Shown: in pieces, positions 10,564-21,800 of the stretch
How positions within the stretch are numbered: position 1 is the first letter of the stretch
Layout of the letters: the number at the start of each line of letters is the position of its first letter
NCBI RefSeq assembly: GCF_932526225.1
Contig: NC_064034.1
Location: 7,054,001-7,118,000 of the forward strand
Direction: 5' to 3'
Source of the DNA: Nematostella vectensis
Lineage: Eukaryota; Cnidaria; Anthozoa; Actiniaria; Edwardsiidae
DNA: 64,000 bases
Notes under the pieces: generated by a model
The model's input: the letters and a program-made list of their open reading frames with translations, nothing else
Database searches by the model: none
Told to the model about the DNA's origin: nothing
Position numbers and translations under genes: made by a program

Positions 10564-11535
10564 GCGATGGAGGCTCGGACGTTTTACTTGAGTGAAGATG
10601 CAGATGATGTGTTCCTACAATCTGCATTCGTTGAAAAGCCCCTGCAGTCCGTACCTCACGGCCAGCAAGCCTTAAGGAGAGAAAGCGACCCACACACACA
10701 AGAAAGGCCCGGGCAGTCATCACAGCAAGCCGTGGGGAGAGCAATCGACTCTTACGCGACCCCGGCTGAGCAGAGATTCCCACAAGGAACACATGAGCAA
10801 AACGGGGGGCTAAGAAACGGCGTAAACACCGCGACCGCGAGAAAAGAATATGATTTCTACGCGAGTCAGGACCTTGATCCCCTGCCACCGCCGCCGCCGC
10901 CATTACTGGACGAGAGCGGGTCCTCCCCCTTTGATGACAGGTCACGTGACGACGACAGGTGGAGGTCACGTGCTGCTGATAATGCGCAGTGGTCACGTGG
11001 TGCTGATGACAGACATTGGTCACGTGGTGACGAGGACAGACATTGGTCACGTGGTGACGATGACAGACAGTGGTCACGTGGTGCTGACGACAGACTCTGG
11101 TCACGTGGTGACGAGGACAGACAGTGGCCACGTTATTACAATAGCCACGCCCTTACTCACGATGGCCGCTACTTGAACACCGAGCAAACGAACCCACTGC
11201 CAAGGAGATCCAAAAGCCTTACATCCTTCAATGACGACGGCGATTACGGCCTCGCAGCCTTTCCGATTGCGAACCGAACGCAGGACGACAGCGTTCGAAG
11301 TTCCAACGGAAGCGGCAGGAGCAGTGTACAAGCGAACGGGGTATTGGCTCGTAGTAAATCTGAGCGTGCTATTGAAAGTGAAGATGTGGTTTGTAAGGTT
11401 GGCACCCCGGTACTTCGCTCGCAAAGCTGGAAGGATATAAGAGACGAGTGGAGTGAGGAGGGGAATCAAGTCGCCAAGGGCGGCAAGAAGATAAACAATG
11501 GGCTCGCCAAGAATTACAAGAGGTTCATCAACCAG
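10564..11535 (+). CDS. Candidate N-terminal extension exon of filamin
   Basis: Acceptor GTGTTGCTTTCAG precedes the exon, and CAG/GTAGGT closes it at 11535. From ATG 10567 it encodes 323 residues ending in phase 0, which joins without a shift to the filamin exon at 16078 (RFINQ then DFDFNMPD). Contents in order: an acidic start (FYLSEDADDVFLQS), one copy of the 23-residue unit expanded in the upstream duplicate, a proline run (PLPPPPPPLL), five WSRG-type nonamers with D/E/R, then a basic and serine-rich tail. The tail repeats basophilic-kinase-like RRSKSLTSF, ARSKSERAI and LRSQSWKDI. It has no recognised fold and looks largely disordered. The membership in filamin is inferred from phase, strand and position only; it could belong to a separate transcript. 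Confidence 0.55.
10942..11133 (+). repeat. 27 bp coding minisatellite with seven CACGTG boxes
   Basis: Inside the extension exon, 27-bp units encode nonamers such as WSRGADDRH and WSRGDEDRQ. Each carries GGTCACGTG, so seven CACGTG palindromes occur in about 165 bp; the last five are spaced exactly 27 bp apart. An eighth, degraded unit reads GGCCACGTT. Confidence 0.9.
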
Positions 11536-11574
11536 GTAGGTAACAATCTAACCAGCGCACCTATGTAACGCGAC

Positions 11575-11975
11575 CAGCGCACACCCTGGACAACACGAAT
11601 AGCGCAACCTAGTGAGATGATTACACGCACCCTAAACCAATCACACCCTGGATAATACGACCACCACACCTTGGTGAGACGAATACACGCACACTAAACC
11701 AATCACACACCCTGGATAATACGACCACCACACCTTAAAGAGACGAATCCACGCAAATAACATCAATCATACATCCTGGGTTATACGACCACCACACCTT
11801 GGTGATACGAGTCCGTGCACATTACACCAATCACACACCCTGGATAATACGAACAGCTCATTCAGTAGAGACGAGTCCTGTTTTTTACACCTATCACACA
11901 CCCTGGGTAATACGACCACCGCAACCTGGAGATAAAAGTCGTGCACATTACACCAATCACACACCCTGAGAACAT
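11575..11975. repeat. Minisatellite, about 64 bp unit, seven copies
   Basis: CACACCCTGG recurs with starts near 11582, 11644, 11708, 11772, 11836, 11899 and 11962, giving 62-64 bp spacing. Each copy also holds TAATACGACCACCACACC variants. It begins about 40 bp after the splice donor of the extension exon. Confidence 0.88.
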
Positions 11976-14900
11976 CTGGCTACTCGCCAAAAATACTGGG
12001 TATAATTTAAATGTTGAACGCTCCTCTGAAAAATAGTTTCGAAAATAGCCCTTCTTCGAGGCAGAAGAGAATAAAGTCATAAATATCTCACATCTCACAT
12101 TTCTCTTTGTCGTATCATCATGTTCCTTTTATCCCTTCCCTTGCGATGCAAGGGCTGCTATTAAAAGATACTTATTTTGTCACAGGACCTATCTAGTTAC
12201 TATACATCGTATGGAATGTTTCAATAGCGAAATTATGAGATTGCATTTTTGTTCATATGAAGAGGCATTATTCACAAGGAAAGAAATGTTTCATACATGT
12301 GCACGTAATTTAACTTTGAGGATCCAGCTTTTCTGACGTGGGAAGATGCCTCTATATGACACGCCATCTTTTAACCGTGAGATTGTCAAATAACGAATGC
12401 TCTCTTGGAAATGTCCGAGATGTCTGTTGCCATGGTCACGGTGATCGATCAATGCAGCAATTTTAGGTTATAAGGTTTGCGGAGGATCATGGGAAGTAAA
12501 TATAAGTCAGCGTGTCTTTTTCTTCGGTTACATGTGCCGCAATTGATGAATCAGATATGCAAGCGAGCGCACTGCGTGACAGATCTTGTGTAAGAGCACT
12601 GCGTGACAGTATTTGCAAGTGTACTGCGTGACAAAATGCACAGGCGGCCCCTCCTCTTGCTCCATCACAAAGCTTCCAAAACACACAAGCATGTATGTCT
12701 GTGTCGAAGCTGGAAATACAGTTGCATAAAATGAAAACGCAAACCTACCATGCAGGAAGCGAGAAAAACACGGAATACATAGCGACCCTAAACCTTGCTC
12801 GCATCACGTATAAATAATTGTGTGGTCCGCGTGATACTGCGTGTGGTTATAGGGGTTCAAAGAAGTGACGTTGAATGACTCTATCAGATTGTTCAATGAA
12901 GTGACGTTGAATCGCTATCATTGATCGGAATGATATCCAGTTTCTATTGCAAGGCATGTTTGATCACTACACTTGAATCTAGAAATTTCGATCAAACTTC
13001 AATATCCTTCTTAGTTAGTCTTCTGCAAAAAGTACAACGTGGGCGGTTCTGATTTGAAATTAGTTTTTCACATCCCTCCCAGATGATCAGAGAAATCTGT
13101 TGCGTGTTCACAGTTGATTAAAAGATCAGGAAGATAAAAATATTTAAAAAAAAATGAATTTGTGAGAAATTCCAGGGTGATAAAAAGATTAGAAGATAGA
13201 AAAAGTGTTGTCTCACTCCCTATACCACACGCCCGATATACGCCTACTCGTGGTAATCTTGTTATTTACGTCTTCTTAGGGCTTTATCGCGGGGTTTCGA
13301 TTATGCAAAACAAAATCACATCCTATTAAGTACTGACCACGGAATGCATGGATTGCCTGATATGTATAAACAATGACGGTTATTTCGAACTCGAAACAAA
13401 TACAATTAACAATAATGAATTAGCCCTTTTGAAAACAATATGATCACTGTCAGGATATGAGGGCAATCAAAAGGACAGTCGTGCCTCTAGCTTGTTATTT
13501 TTTGTATGGAGTTTTCAAAATAGGTTTGTCGCGATATAATGCCAACCTTGCATCGGCCCAGCCTGTTGATGACGACACCTCCCGTTAAATCGTAGATTAG
13601 CGTGAAAACCTGGGAACAGCAAGGGTTGTTTACCAGTATTCATACATTTGAATCAAATCAACATAGCTACCCACGGGGAGAGCAAAAATGAATTCGTTCT
13701 AGAGGGTGCTGTTTGAACTTTCAGATGTGTGCAATTTATAGTTTTCCTTACCGATAAAAGAAAATGTACAAGAATGAACAAGAACAAGGCAGAAAAAACA
13801 AAGCTCTCTTCGAGTGTTTATCAGCACCGACATAATAAGTCTTAAGACTTCGATGAACTTTAAATACTCTGCTTTTTAACGGTTAATTTCTGAACTTCTT
13901 TAAATATTGCGGAACATTCTAGAACTAGACACAACTATCTATAATAAAGTCGCATTCCATTCGCTGACCTTCCCGTGGCGGGAAAACTCCTAACTCTTTC
14001 AATCAAGACTACATTATTTCTGTTGGCGCGATCTCGATTGATAACTATTTTGCTGGCGCGCCTTCCTGCCCGGATAAATATTTGTTATAGCAATAAAAAT
14101 ACCAGCGAGAAGCTGTCAGTTTACGTGATAAGCGAGTGACTCTTTCCCCTGCTCTTAGTGAAAACAGAGTCATGTACGTCACACACGTCAACCTCAAGAT
14201 GGCTGACCCTTCTCGTGTTGCCGGAGAATCCCCTCTCTGCGTGTTGCACAAAGTCTCACGTACCCTGTTGATATGATGAGAAACCCTGTCTTTTTATAAT
14301 TAACAGCATTTAATACCCTGGATATTTGAAACCAATCATTCGAAATTTTTTTAAGCAATTTTTCATTCGGCGTCGAAGAGACGCCTCCCACATTTCACAT
14401 GCTCATAATTCCGTTTGCCAATCTCATCCATGTGGGATAATTCATCGAAAGCCCGGGTTTGGGAAGGCTCGACACGCTATGCGTGGGTTAGGAGGTAAAG
14501 CAAATTCCATATGGAGGATCGTGAGAAGATGATTTGATATGTTACCTGCTGCTTTCGGACTGCTGTGCACGATAAACTCTCCCCCCCCCCCCCCCTGAAT
14601 CTCGTGAAAATATCACTAATAAATCAGTTACAGGTGATAAATCAAGTCCGACTTTGAAGTACAGGTTCATCTGAAATCCTGTGCCTGTCTCAGCGAGTTG
14701 ATGCTGCTGATATGCTTAGCTGATTAGCGTAATTATGCATGAGTGTATAGCAAGATCTCTTCAGTGACACTAGAGTGATAGCTACGTGTAGCCGCTGACT
14801 CGCGAAAATATCGCGCCTACACGTGGGCTATAGAGTGATAGAGACTCGATTGGTCTCATGTCTTTGTAACCAAAACCACCGCCGAGGCCCCAGGCACAGG

Positions 14901-15290
14901 TTGGCCAGCTCAATTAACATTCCCCCTGCTAACAAGACGACGAGAAGCCAACTGAATTTGTTGCTATGCGGTACGAATAGGCTCGATCCAGCACAAAGCG
15001 AACTCTGTTAGCAATGGTCTCAATGTGTTTTGTGTATTTTATTATTGTTCCCTGCGGTGACAAACAGGCCGATGTAACACAACATTCGTCTGGTGTGACA
15101 TTATATCTGTTCCCTTCCCTAATTCTCCACACACCAAAACTGTACTAACAGACCCAGCACTGCACTGCTACACACGACCCTTACCCATCCCAGTGGTCCG
15201 TCGTAAGCATACAGGCGCGAGGGATCTTAGGAATCGCGCATTCATCTGTTGCTATACACGCCATCCAGCTTGACAAAATGTATATTTAAT
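11976..15290. other. Intron or intergenic stretch, no supported gene
   Basis: No domain-bearing frame was seen on either strand. It contains a poly(C) run (about 14581-14596) and a short triplicated ACTGCGTGAC motif at 12571-12635. If the extension exon is spliced to 16078, this is part of a 4.5-kb intron and the upstream flank of the short filamin start. Confidence 0.5.
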
Positions 15291-15599
15291 TCAGATAATG
15301 TGAGTCCGTGACAAAGCCGCAAACATGTCTTTCTCGGGCTCCCACCAGTCATCCACCCTCACAGGCACCTTGTACTTACTTTCAGGGATCAAACAGCCAA
15401 ACGAAGGTCCGTACGATGGCTTCCGAGCCCAGCAATTACCGTAAATCTGCGGTAAGTAAAAGGAGAGCGTGACTTCAGATGGATTGTTCAGGCCGATACG
15501 ACGTCGATCAACGCGCGGGGTCAGCTTTAAAGGTCGATGGCCACAATCGATTACACACCTCAATTCCACACCCTGTACTCCAATTGGCTTTGCATGCAT
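15291..15599 (-). CDS. Unrecognised 102-codon frame, minus strand
   Basis: A minus-strand frame of 102 residues (MHAKPIGVQGVELRCVIDCG through KDMFAALSRTHII, stop at 15291) lies about 200 bp upstream of the short filamin start. The frame is open a further dozen codons upstream of the Met. Composition is mixed and protein-like (four W, four C, and VRVDDWWEPEKD near the end), unlike the low-complexity frames nearby. No family was recognised and no splice context is decisive. It may be a terminal exon of an unknown gene, a decayed element or chance. Confidence 0.25.
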   Translation of the reverse strand: MHAKPIGVQGVELRCVIDCGHRPLKLTPRVDRRRIGLNNPSEVTLSFYLPQIYGNCWARKPSYGPSFGCLIPESKYKVPVRVDDWWEPEKDMFAALSRTHII

Positions 15600-15799
15600 T
15601 TTTGGGACGATTGAATAGGTTATAGTGAGCCGTTCCTAGTCGGCTCGTTCACTAGCTTCGCTCCAGCCCGTGTGCACCCTGGCCTGTTGGAGCGTGTTTC
15701 GTGGGTTCTCTCCGCTTTAAATCTGAGGCCTAGGGAAGAAATTAATACTGGAAAATAGACCCAAATAGGAACTAGCCCGCTGGGACCAGCGTCAGCAAA

Positions 15800-15805
15800 A
15801 TGGAT
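15800..15805 (+). CDS. FLN: Short filamin start exon (Met-Asp)
   Basis: The sequence CAGCAAAATGGAT/GTAAGC offers a start with A at -3 and G at +4, then a consensus donor at 15806 after two codons. The phase-0 end joins to 16078 giving [10 protein letters not shown]. Upstream bases would be 5' UTR. Alternatives are initiation at the in-frame ATG 16093 ([10 protein letters not shown]) or use of the 10564 exon. Confidence 0.5.
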
Positions 15806-18800
15806 GTAAGCGGAGCTCCGGTTCAGTAGCTTATTTTGACTCGACAGCCATCGAACCGTGTATACTTTACAAACATGAATAATTCATATAAACATTGATT
15901 GGCCTGTAGTTTCCGTCGCTCTCAAGAGATTTAGACAAACTTAGGTTTGCATAGTCTTTACGACCTCTGAGGCGTTTAGTTGGTGGCTGGAACAAGTCCC
16001 TGAGTGACTTGCTAGAGCAAACAGCCGTAGCAAATTCTCTAGAAGTTGTCCACTCTAAAAGTTTCTATCTGTTTCAGGACTTTGACTTTAATATGCCGGA
16101 CACTGATCCGACGGCCGCGGACGCCGAGTGGAAGAAGATCCAACAGAACACATTCACTCGATGGTGCAACGAGCATCTGAAATGTGTGAAACAATTTGTG
16201 TATAGCCTTGAGACCGATCTATGTGACGGCCTCAAACTTATTGCACTTCTCCAAGTCCTCTCGCAAAAGCGGCTTCCCCGGTTCAATAAGAAACCAGTCT
16301 TCAAATCCCAGAAGATTGAGAATGTTTCCATTTCGCTCAAATTTATCGAGGACGAGAACATTCGACTCGTGAACATAGGTAAGTGACTGGAGTTCACTAA
16401 GGCCTGCATTTACTTGTTTAAGTTTATAAGTTTATAGGTCGATAGTTCTTGTACTATCATTAGTATGCATAATAGAAGAGTAACTCCATACTAGCGACAT
16501 CTTAAACAAATGTCAAGCAGCCTACCAAACTCACGACCTAAAATAATAAGACGTTTTTCCCTAACGTTACACTCCTTTCAGGCAGTACCCCTATCGACTT
16601 GTAGTGCATTTTAGTGGCTCGAGTACCGCTCCTAACCGCAGGATCAAACATTACTTAGGAATAAACTGAATTCTGTAGCCGCCTCAGTTTCCATATTTAG
16701 GCATAGCTTCATCAAATCAGACGGTAGTTTGGAACTAAATGTACATATGTTGACTATTCAATGCGGTGTTTCGCCAGTATATTTATTAAGCATGGTTAGT
16801 AATAAACAGTGAGGTTATAGCGGGTGTGTAGAATCGTCAAACTATGTTAAGCGCTGTTATGTAGGCCCGGCGTTCAATAAGAGCGACCAACGACTCTATT
16901 TTTGTGTTCACGGTGGAAGCTCGCCTGGGCGTTGACCCCAAAATATTCTCTAAAAATTGCACGCCTTCAGCTCTTAAAGTCAGGCGATTAGAAGAGGCGT
17001 CCAGTAAGAACTGGATTTATAAGGAAGCTTCCGTGACTCATAGGCAAGCAAACAAACGAACTCTCTGGAATAGTAATCACGGATTGCCAAATCTCACGGC
17101 CGAGCGGCGATGGCTTGGTGAAAATGCAACTGTTGTAAAGAGCGAGTTATCTCTTTGTAACATGTTGGCCTTCTACTAAAAGTTTACAGCAGCTCTATAA
17201 CAGATCGAGCTGTTCATTGTGTACATTAGTATGCCAATCTTAGTGAAATTAATCGCAGGGTGTCCACGTAAGGGGATACTATAAAACAGCGCACGGGAAG
17301 AAGGGCTCACCACCGCAATAATACGCTCCATGTCACGCCATAGCACTCCTCTCCTTTTAACTCCACCGCAGGAGGCGAATACAATTCATTCCACAGTTCG
17401 TATAGCAGATCTATGCAAATATATAGACTGGGATAACGATGCCGCGCGAAGATTAAAATTGAACATTTATTGTTGTCGACTTGGGTTTATAAATGACCGA
17501 TTACTACCTTTCTTGCTCACATAATCCCGGGCCAAAAGCTTGCTATTCCCAAGCCACTATGCTGGCATTGTACTGTGGAATTGTTTTGTGAATGGCCTGT
17601 GTGTTTTTAATAAGGGCTCGACAAATACATTGTTTTACTTGGAAGCTGACGACTTCAAACAGGCACCAGTCCAAGCTATCAACATATCATGCTAGGAAAT
17701 GCTCTTTACTCGTAGAGAAATGAATATCCTAAGCTTCTTACAGATTTTTCCAAGCTCTATTATTAGTACGACATGAGGGATGAAAATTTGAATTTTGAAT
17801 TGCTCTAGAAGTATCTGCGACCATGCAGAGTCTGATACAATATCAGTCTATAGTCAAGCGAGCACCGCCAATCAATAACTAGTGATTAGAAATGCGCTTC
17901 GAGTCTGACATGCAGCTTCTTAATGCTTTTCTAAGCTCCTTTAACTACTCTTATGTTTACTTCGATCTACATTTAATTATTTGTTATACTGTAGGTCCTG
18001 CAAATGTATTCTAAAAATGTGCCCTTTTCGGATTGACTGACCCTCGGAATTGACAATTCAGAATTTAATTTCCAGGGTTTGTATTTAAGCCCTCCTTAAC
18101 TCATGACCACTACTGAGTTAGCAATGAAGTTATAAAAGTCCGGCATGCTTTTGGGTAAAACTGGGGGAAATATACTCAACAATTATTTATCAAAGTTGTA
18201 GGACTCATGACTAATGATGCGAGGAGCGCTATTATACTTTCTTTGCTCTTGGATACATAGCATTTGCATACTATTATGTCTGAACTTTAACTATATTCAT
18301 TTAGACTGCGTCCCCAGCCCTTCACAGATATAAGATTACGCTCTTGGCTACAGAGTCACAAATAAACAAACGGGCTCTCTCATAAAAAAATATGGACATT
18401 AATGGAAAATTCTGATACTATCACAAGTTCTTTTAGAAAACATTATTCATTAGTTTTAGAAAACATTATTCATTAGTCTAAGTGCTCATGCTGAAATCTT
18501 AAAATTTCATAGTTATCAACAAATGTCATGAAAACAAAGCTTGTGTTTTGCTCCCCAGCATTAGACAAACTATTATAAAGATTGTTATAGTTAAGGGTAA
18601 ATGTCATTCAAATGAAAACAACAAGGATTGTTTTTCACTCCCCCAGCCTTAGACAAAATGTTTAGAAATATTGTTCTCCCCTAAGTATGGGGTCTTGGTA
18701 CTGAATGATAGACTATCTTACAAGATAACTCATAAGATAAAAATATGACTTTGCCTCAAGCTTTTTGTCTCATGTTTCCCATCTGCAACAAAATAGATTA

Positions 18801-21800
18801 TAAGAAAACTCCTAAATACTTGATTCATTTTACTGGGTAGTGTAGTAAGGGACTTGTTGAAGAGTTACGAGCTACAAGGGCACAGAGAATGAAAAGTGAT
18901 AATGAAAAGTGTGCTCTTTTCAAATCCCAATAAAAATTGTGTTTATCCTCTTTACGGACCAACACTTGAAGTTTAGACATAATAAATCAGAGTAATATAT
19001 CATTTGGAGTCAAGGTTATAATCTTCTTTCTTATCTTTTAGGGAAATCACAAGCTCTAAAAGATCAATTCCTTTTGACTAAACCTGATATTATCAACACA
19101 CGAGTAGTCACATTGATTATAAAAAAGCATACCATATTAGTCCATAAATAGTTAACAGGAATGGCTATATATAAGTATAATTCTAATTGTTTTATGATAA
19201 CCTTAGTTTGGCTTTAAAATCATCCTTTGGAGCCATTATAGAATCAAAAGGCAAGGCCCTTGCCAAGTCGTGGATAATAAAATGGTAATTTGGGACAAAA
19301 GCTTTGGTGAATTTATTTTTAACACACTTTAGGGTAAAATGGTATGTAGAGTATGGACCAAACTAATAAATTTATTGGCTTTATGTGGTTTTATTTATAC
19401 ATAGGGTATTTTGTCTCAGACAAGTGTAAACAATGGTACTACTGTGATGTTAAAATAACTGCTTCAGGTACAGGCCCGTAGCAAGGGGGGTTCGGGGGGT
19501 TCAGACGAACCCCTCCACCCAGCTTGAAGGTCCGCTCAGAGCAAACAAAAATATATAATGTTTGGCTGAAGATATACCGTGCACATCAATATGTCTTTAA
19601 AATGACTATAAAAATCTTAATTATCTTTATTATTATCGCTATATGTTAAAAAGTACCCTATTAATAACATGCCTAATGTAATAAGGCGAGGAGAGGGGTA
19701 TACCGGGAATTTGGTCCGCTAACATGGAAAAAACAAACCACCCTGCTCAAAATCCTGGCTACGGGCCTGAAGTTGTCAATGCCCATCTGATTGATTCCCT
19801 GGGGACAACCAGTCGACCCAGATACCATTGATGGAAAGGGGCCCTCCAGCCCTCATTGGGTGATTTTGCTTACAGACATTTAAAAAACTGATTCCTGCTC
19901 TTGGCAAACGAAGTTCAGTCTAGAAATGTTATTCATGGAGACATTGGAAACAACGCTATTCGTAGCGAAGTACGGATAAATTCCGAAGCTTAAATTATAA
20001 GAGCAAGAATATGTTGGAGCTAATTCAGCAAGCATGCATGCAAGAAATAAACAAAGAATTTGGTGCACAGCCAGCAGTAGTAGAGGGGAAGTGGAAATGG
20101 CTTACCAGTGGCGTTTCGTAAGTCTGTTGACAACATGATATATCGTGAAAGTTGAACTGATAACGAACGGACTTTGAAGCGAAACCTTGTATTCAGATAG
20201 CTATTTATCGAACGTGGCTCGATTTTTAATTAGCAAGAAAGGCAGGAATGATGTTAAATCATAGTCTTAACCTTCAAAGAATTCAACTATTGCCGCCATG
20301 TTTTTTCTTACATGGTTTGGAAAACCGCTGACAATTCGCAGGCTTTTTCGCTAAAACGTTTGATTTGATTGGCCAAGTTTTGTGATATTAGAAGAGTCAT
20401 AATTGGCTATGGGTTACACTTGAGTCGACGATTAGTAAGCTATTAGCGATTAGGGAGTGACACAACCCCGCTACCGCAAAAAGTCCTGAATAGCTTTGCT
20501 ATCCACGACTTAAAAACAACTCTTATTTGTTTAGATATCAAATCCCCTATACAATTACTCCTATTTTTTTATGCTTTGATAATTTTTAGATCATTTTTTT
20601 ATTCTTTTAATTATTTATGATAATAAAAAAATCATGTTTGCAAGAGAGTTTTATATGATGGGCATTAGCCATTGGCTTACAGATGCTGGTGTTACAGTAA
20701 ATCATGATTCAAACATTTCCCACTGTTTTTCAGATGGGAGTGATATTAATATAGATGTTTGCAATTGGCTTACAGTTACTAGTCTTATATCATGGTCTAA
20801 ACATCGCTGATTACGTTTAATAGATGCAAGATCATAGTGTTTGACATTGTTTTACAGATGCTAGTGATATTGTGAAGGGGAACCTGAAGCTTATTCTTGG
20901 TCTGATATGGACACTTATCCTGAAGTACCAGATCAGCATGCCCTACCTGGATGATGACGATGACGAAAACCATAAGATGACGCCCAAGCAGGCACTGCTG
21001 GCGTGGGTCAAGAGCAAGATGCCAGAGAGTGTTCCAATGGACAACTTTACCACCCACTGGAACGATGGTCGCGCCATTGCCTGTCTGGTTGACGCTGTTG
21101 CACCTGGCTTACTGCCTGAGTGTGAGGACCTTGATCCTAAGGATGCACTGCAGAATGCACAACAAGCAATGAAGCTTGCACAAGACTGGCTGGATATTCC
21201 ACAGGTATATAGTGATCAGGAAAGAAAGTGGTGCTAGAGTAGAGAATAATGCATTTAATCATTTTATACCTCAACATAGTGAAAAATTAATATAATCTTA
21301 TCTAATTTATACCTATTTTCTTGTATTCTCGAAGGTCTTAGATCCAGCTGACATGGTGAACCCCAAGGTTGATGAGCTTAGTATGATGACCTACGTCTCC
21401 TACTTCCCAGAAGCAAAATTGAAGCCTGGAGCACCCCTCCGCCCCAGGGTCCATCCTGCCTCCAGATGCCATGCCAAGGGTCCTGGTATTGAACCAAAGG
21501 GCAATGTGGCCAAGAGACCAGCTGACTTCACTGTGTTCGCACAAGGTGCCGGCCTGGGTAAACTTGGTGTGCAAGTCTATGGACCTGGAAAGACAGAGCA
21601 AGAAGTTGTTGTTAAGGACAATGAGGACCACACTTACTCCTGCAGATATGTGCCTAACACACCAGGTAAGAGATATGTGTCTAATACACCAGGTAAAAGA
21701 TATGTGTCTAATACACCAGGTAAGAGATAATGTGCCTAACAAACCAGGTAAGAGATATGTGCCTAACATGATAGTAAGAGATATGTGTCTAATACACCAG

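Larger units (their letters stand above)
7191..10840. repeat. Segmental duplication, downstream copy (unit B)
   Basis: This is the partner of the 3970-7190 unit in direct orientation. The left block (7195-7950) is diverged but collinear with 3975-4600, and the right end contains the intact version of the duplicated exon (10564 onward). Unit B is about 1.1 kb longer between these anchors. Part of that excess is the poly(G)-bearing dispersed repeat at about 8180-8330, absent from unit A. Confidence 0.78.

Noticed and set aside
16904-17179. 91-codon + frame in filamin intron 2
   Set aside because: No domain, no usable donor or acceptor in phase; using it would break the CH1 join.
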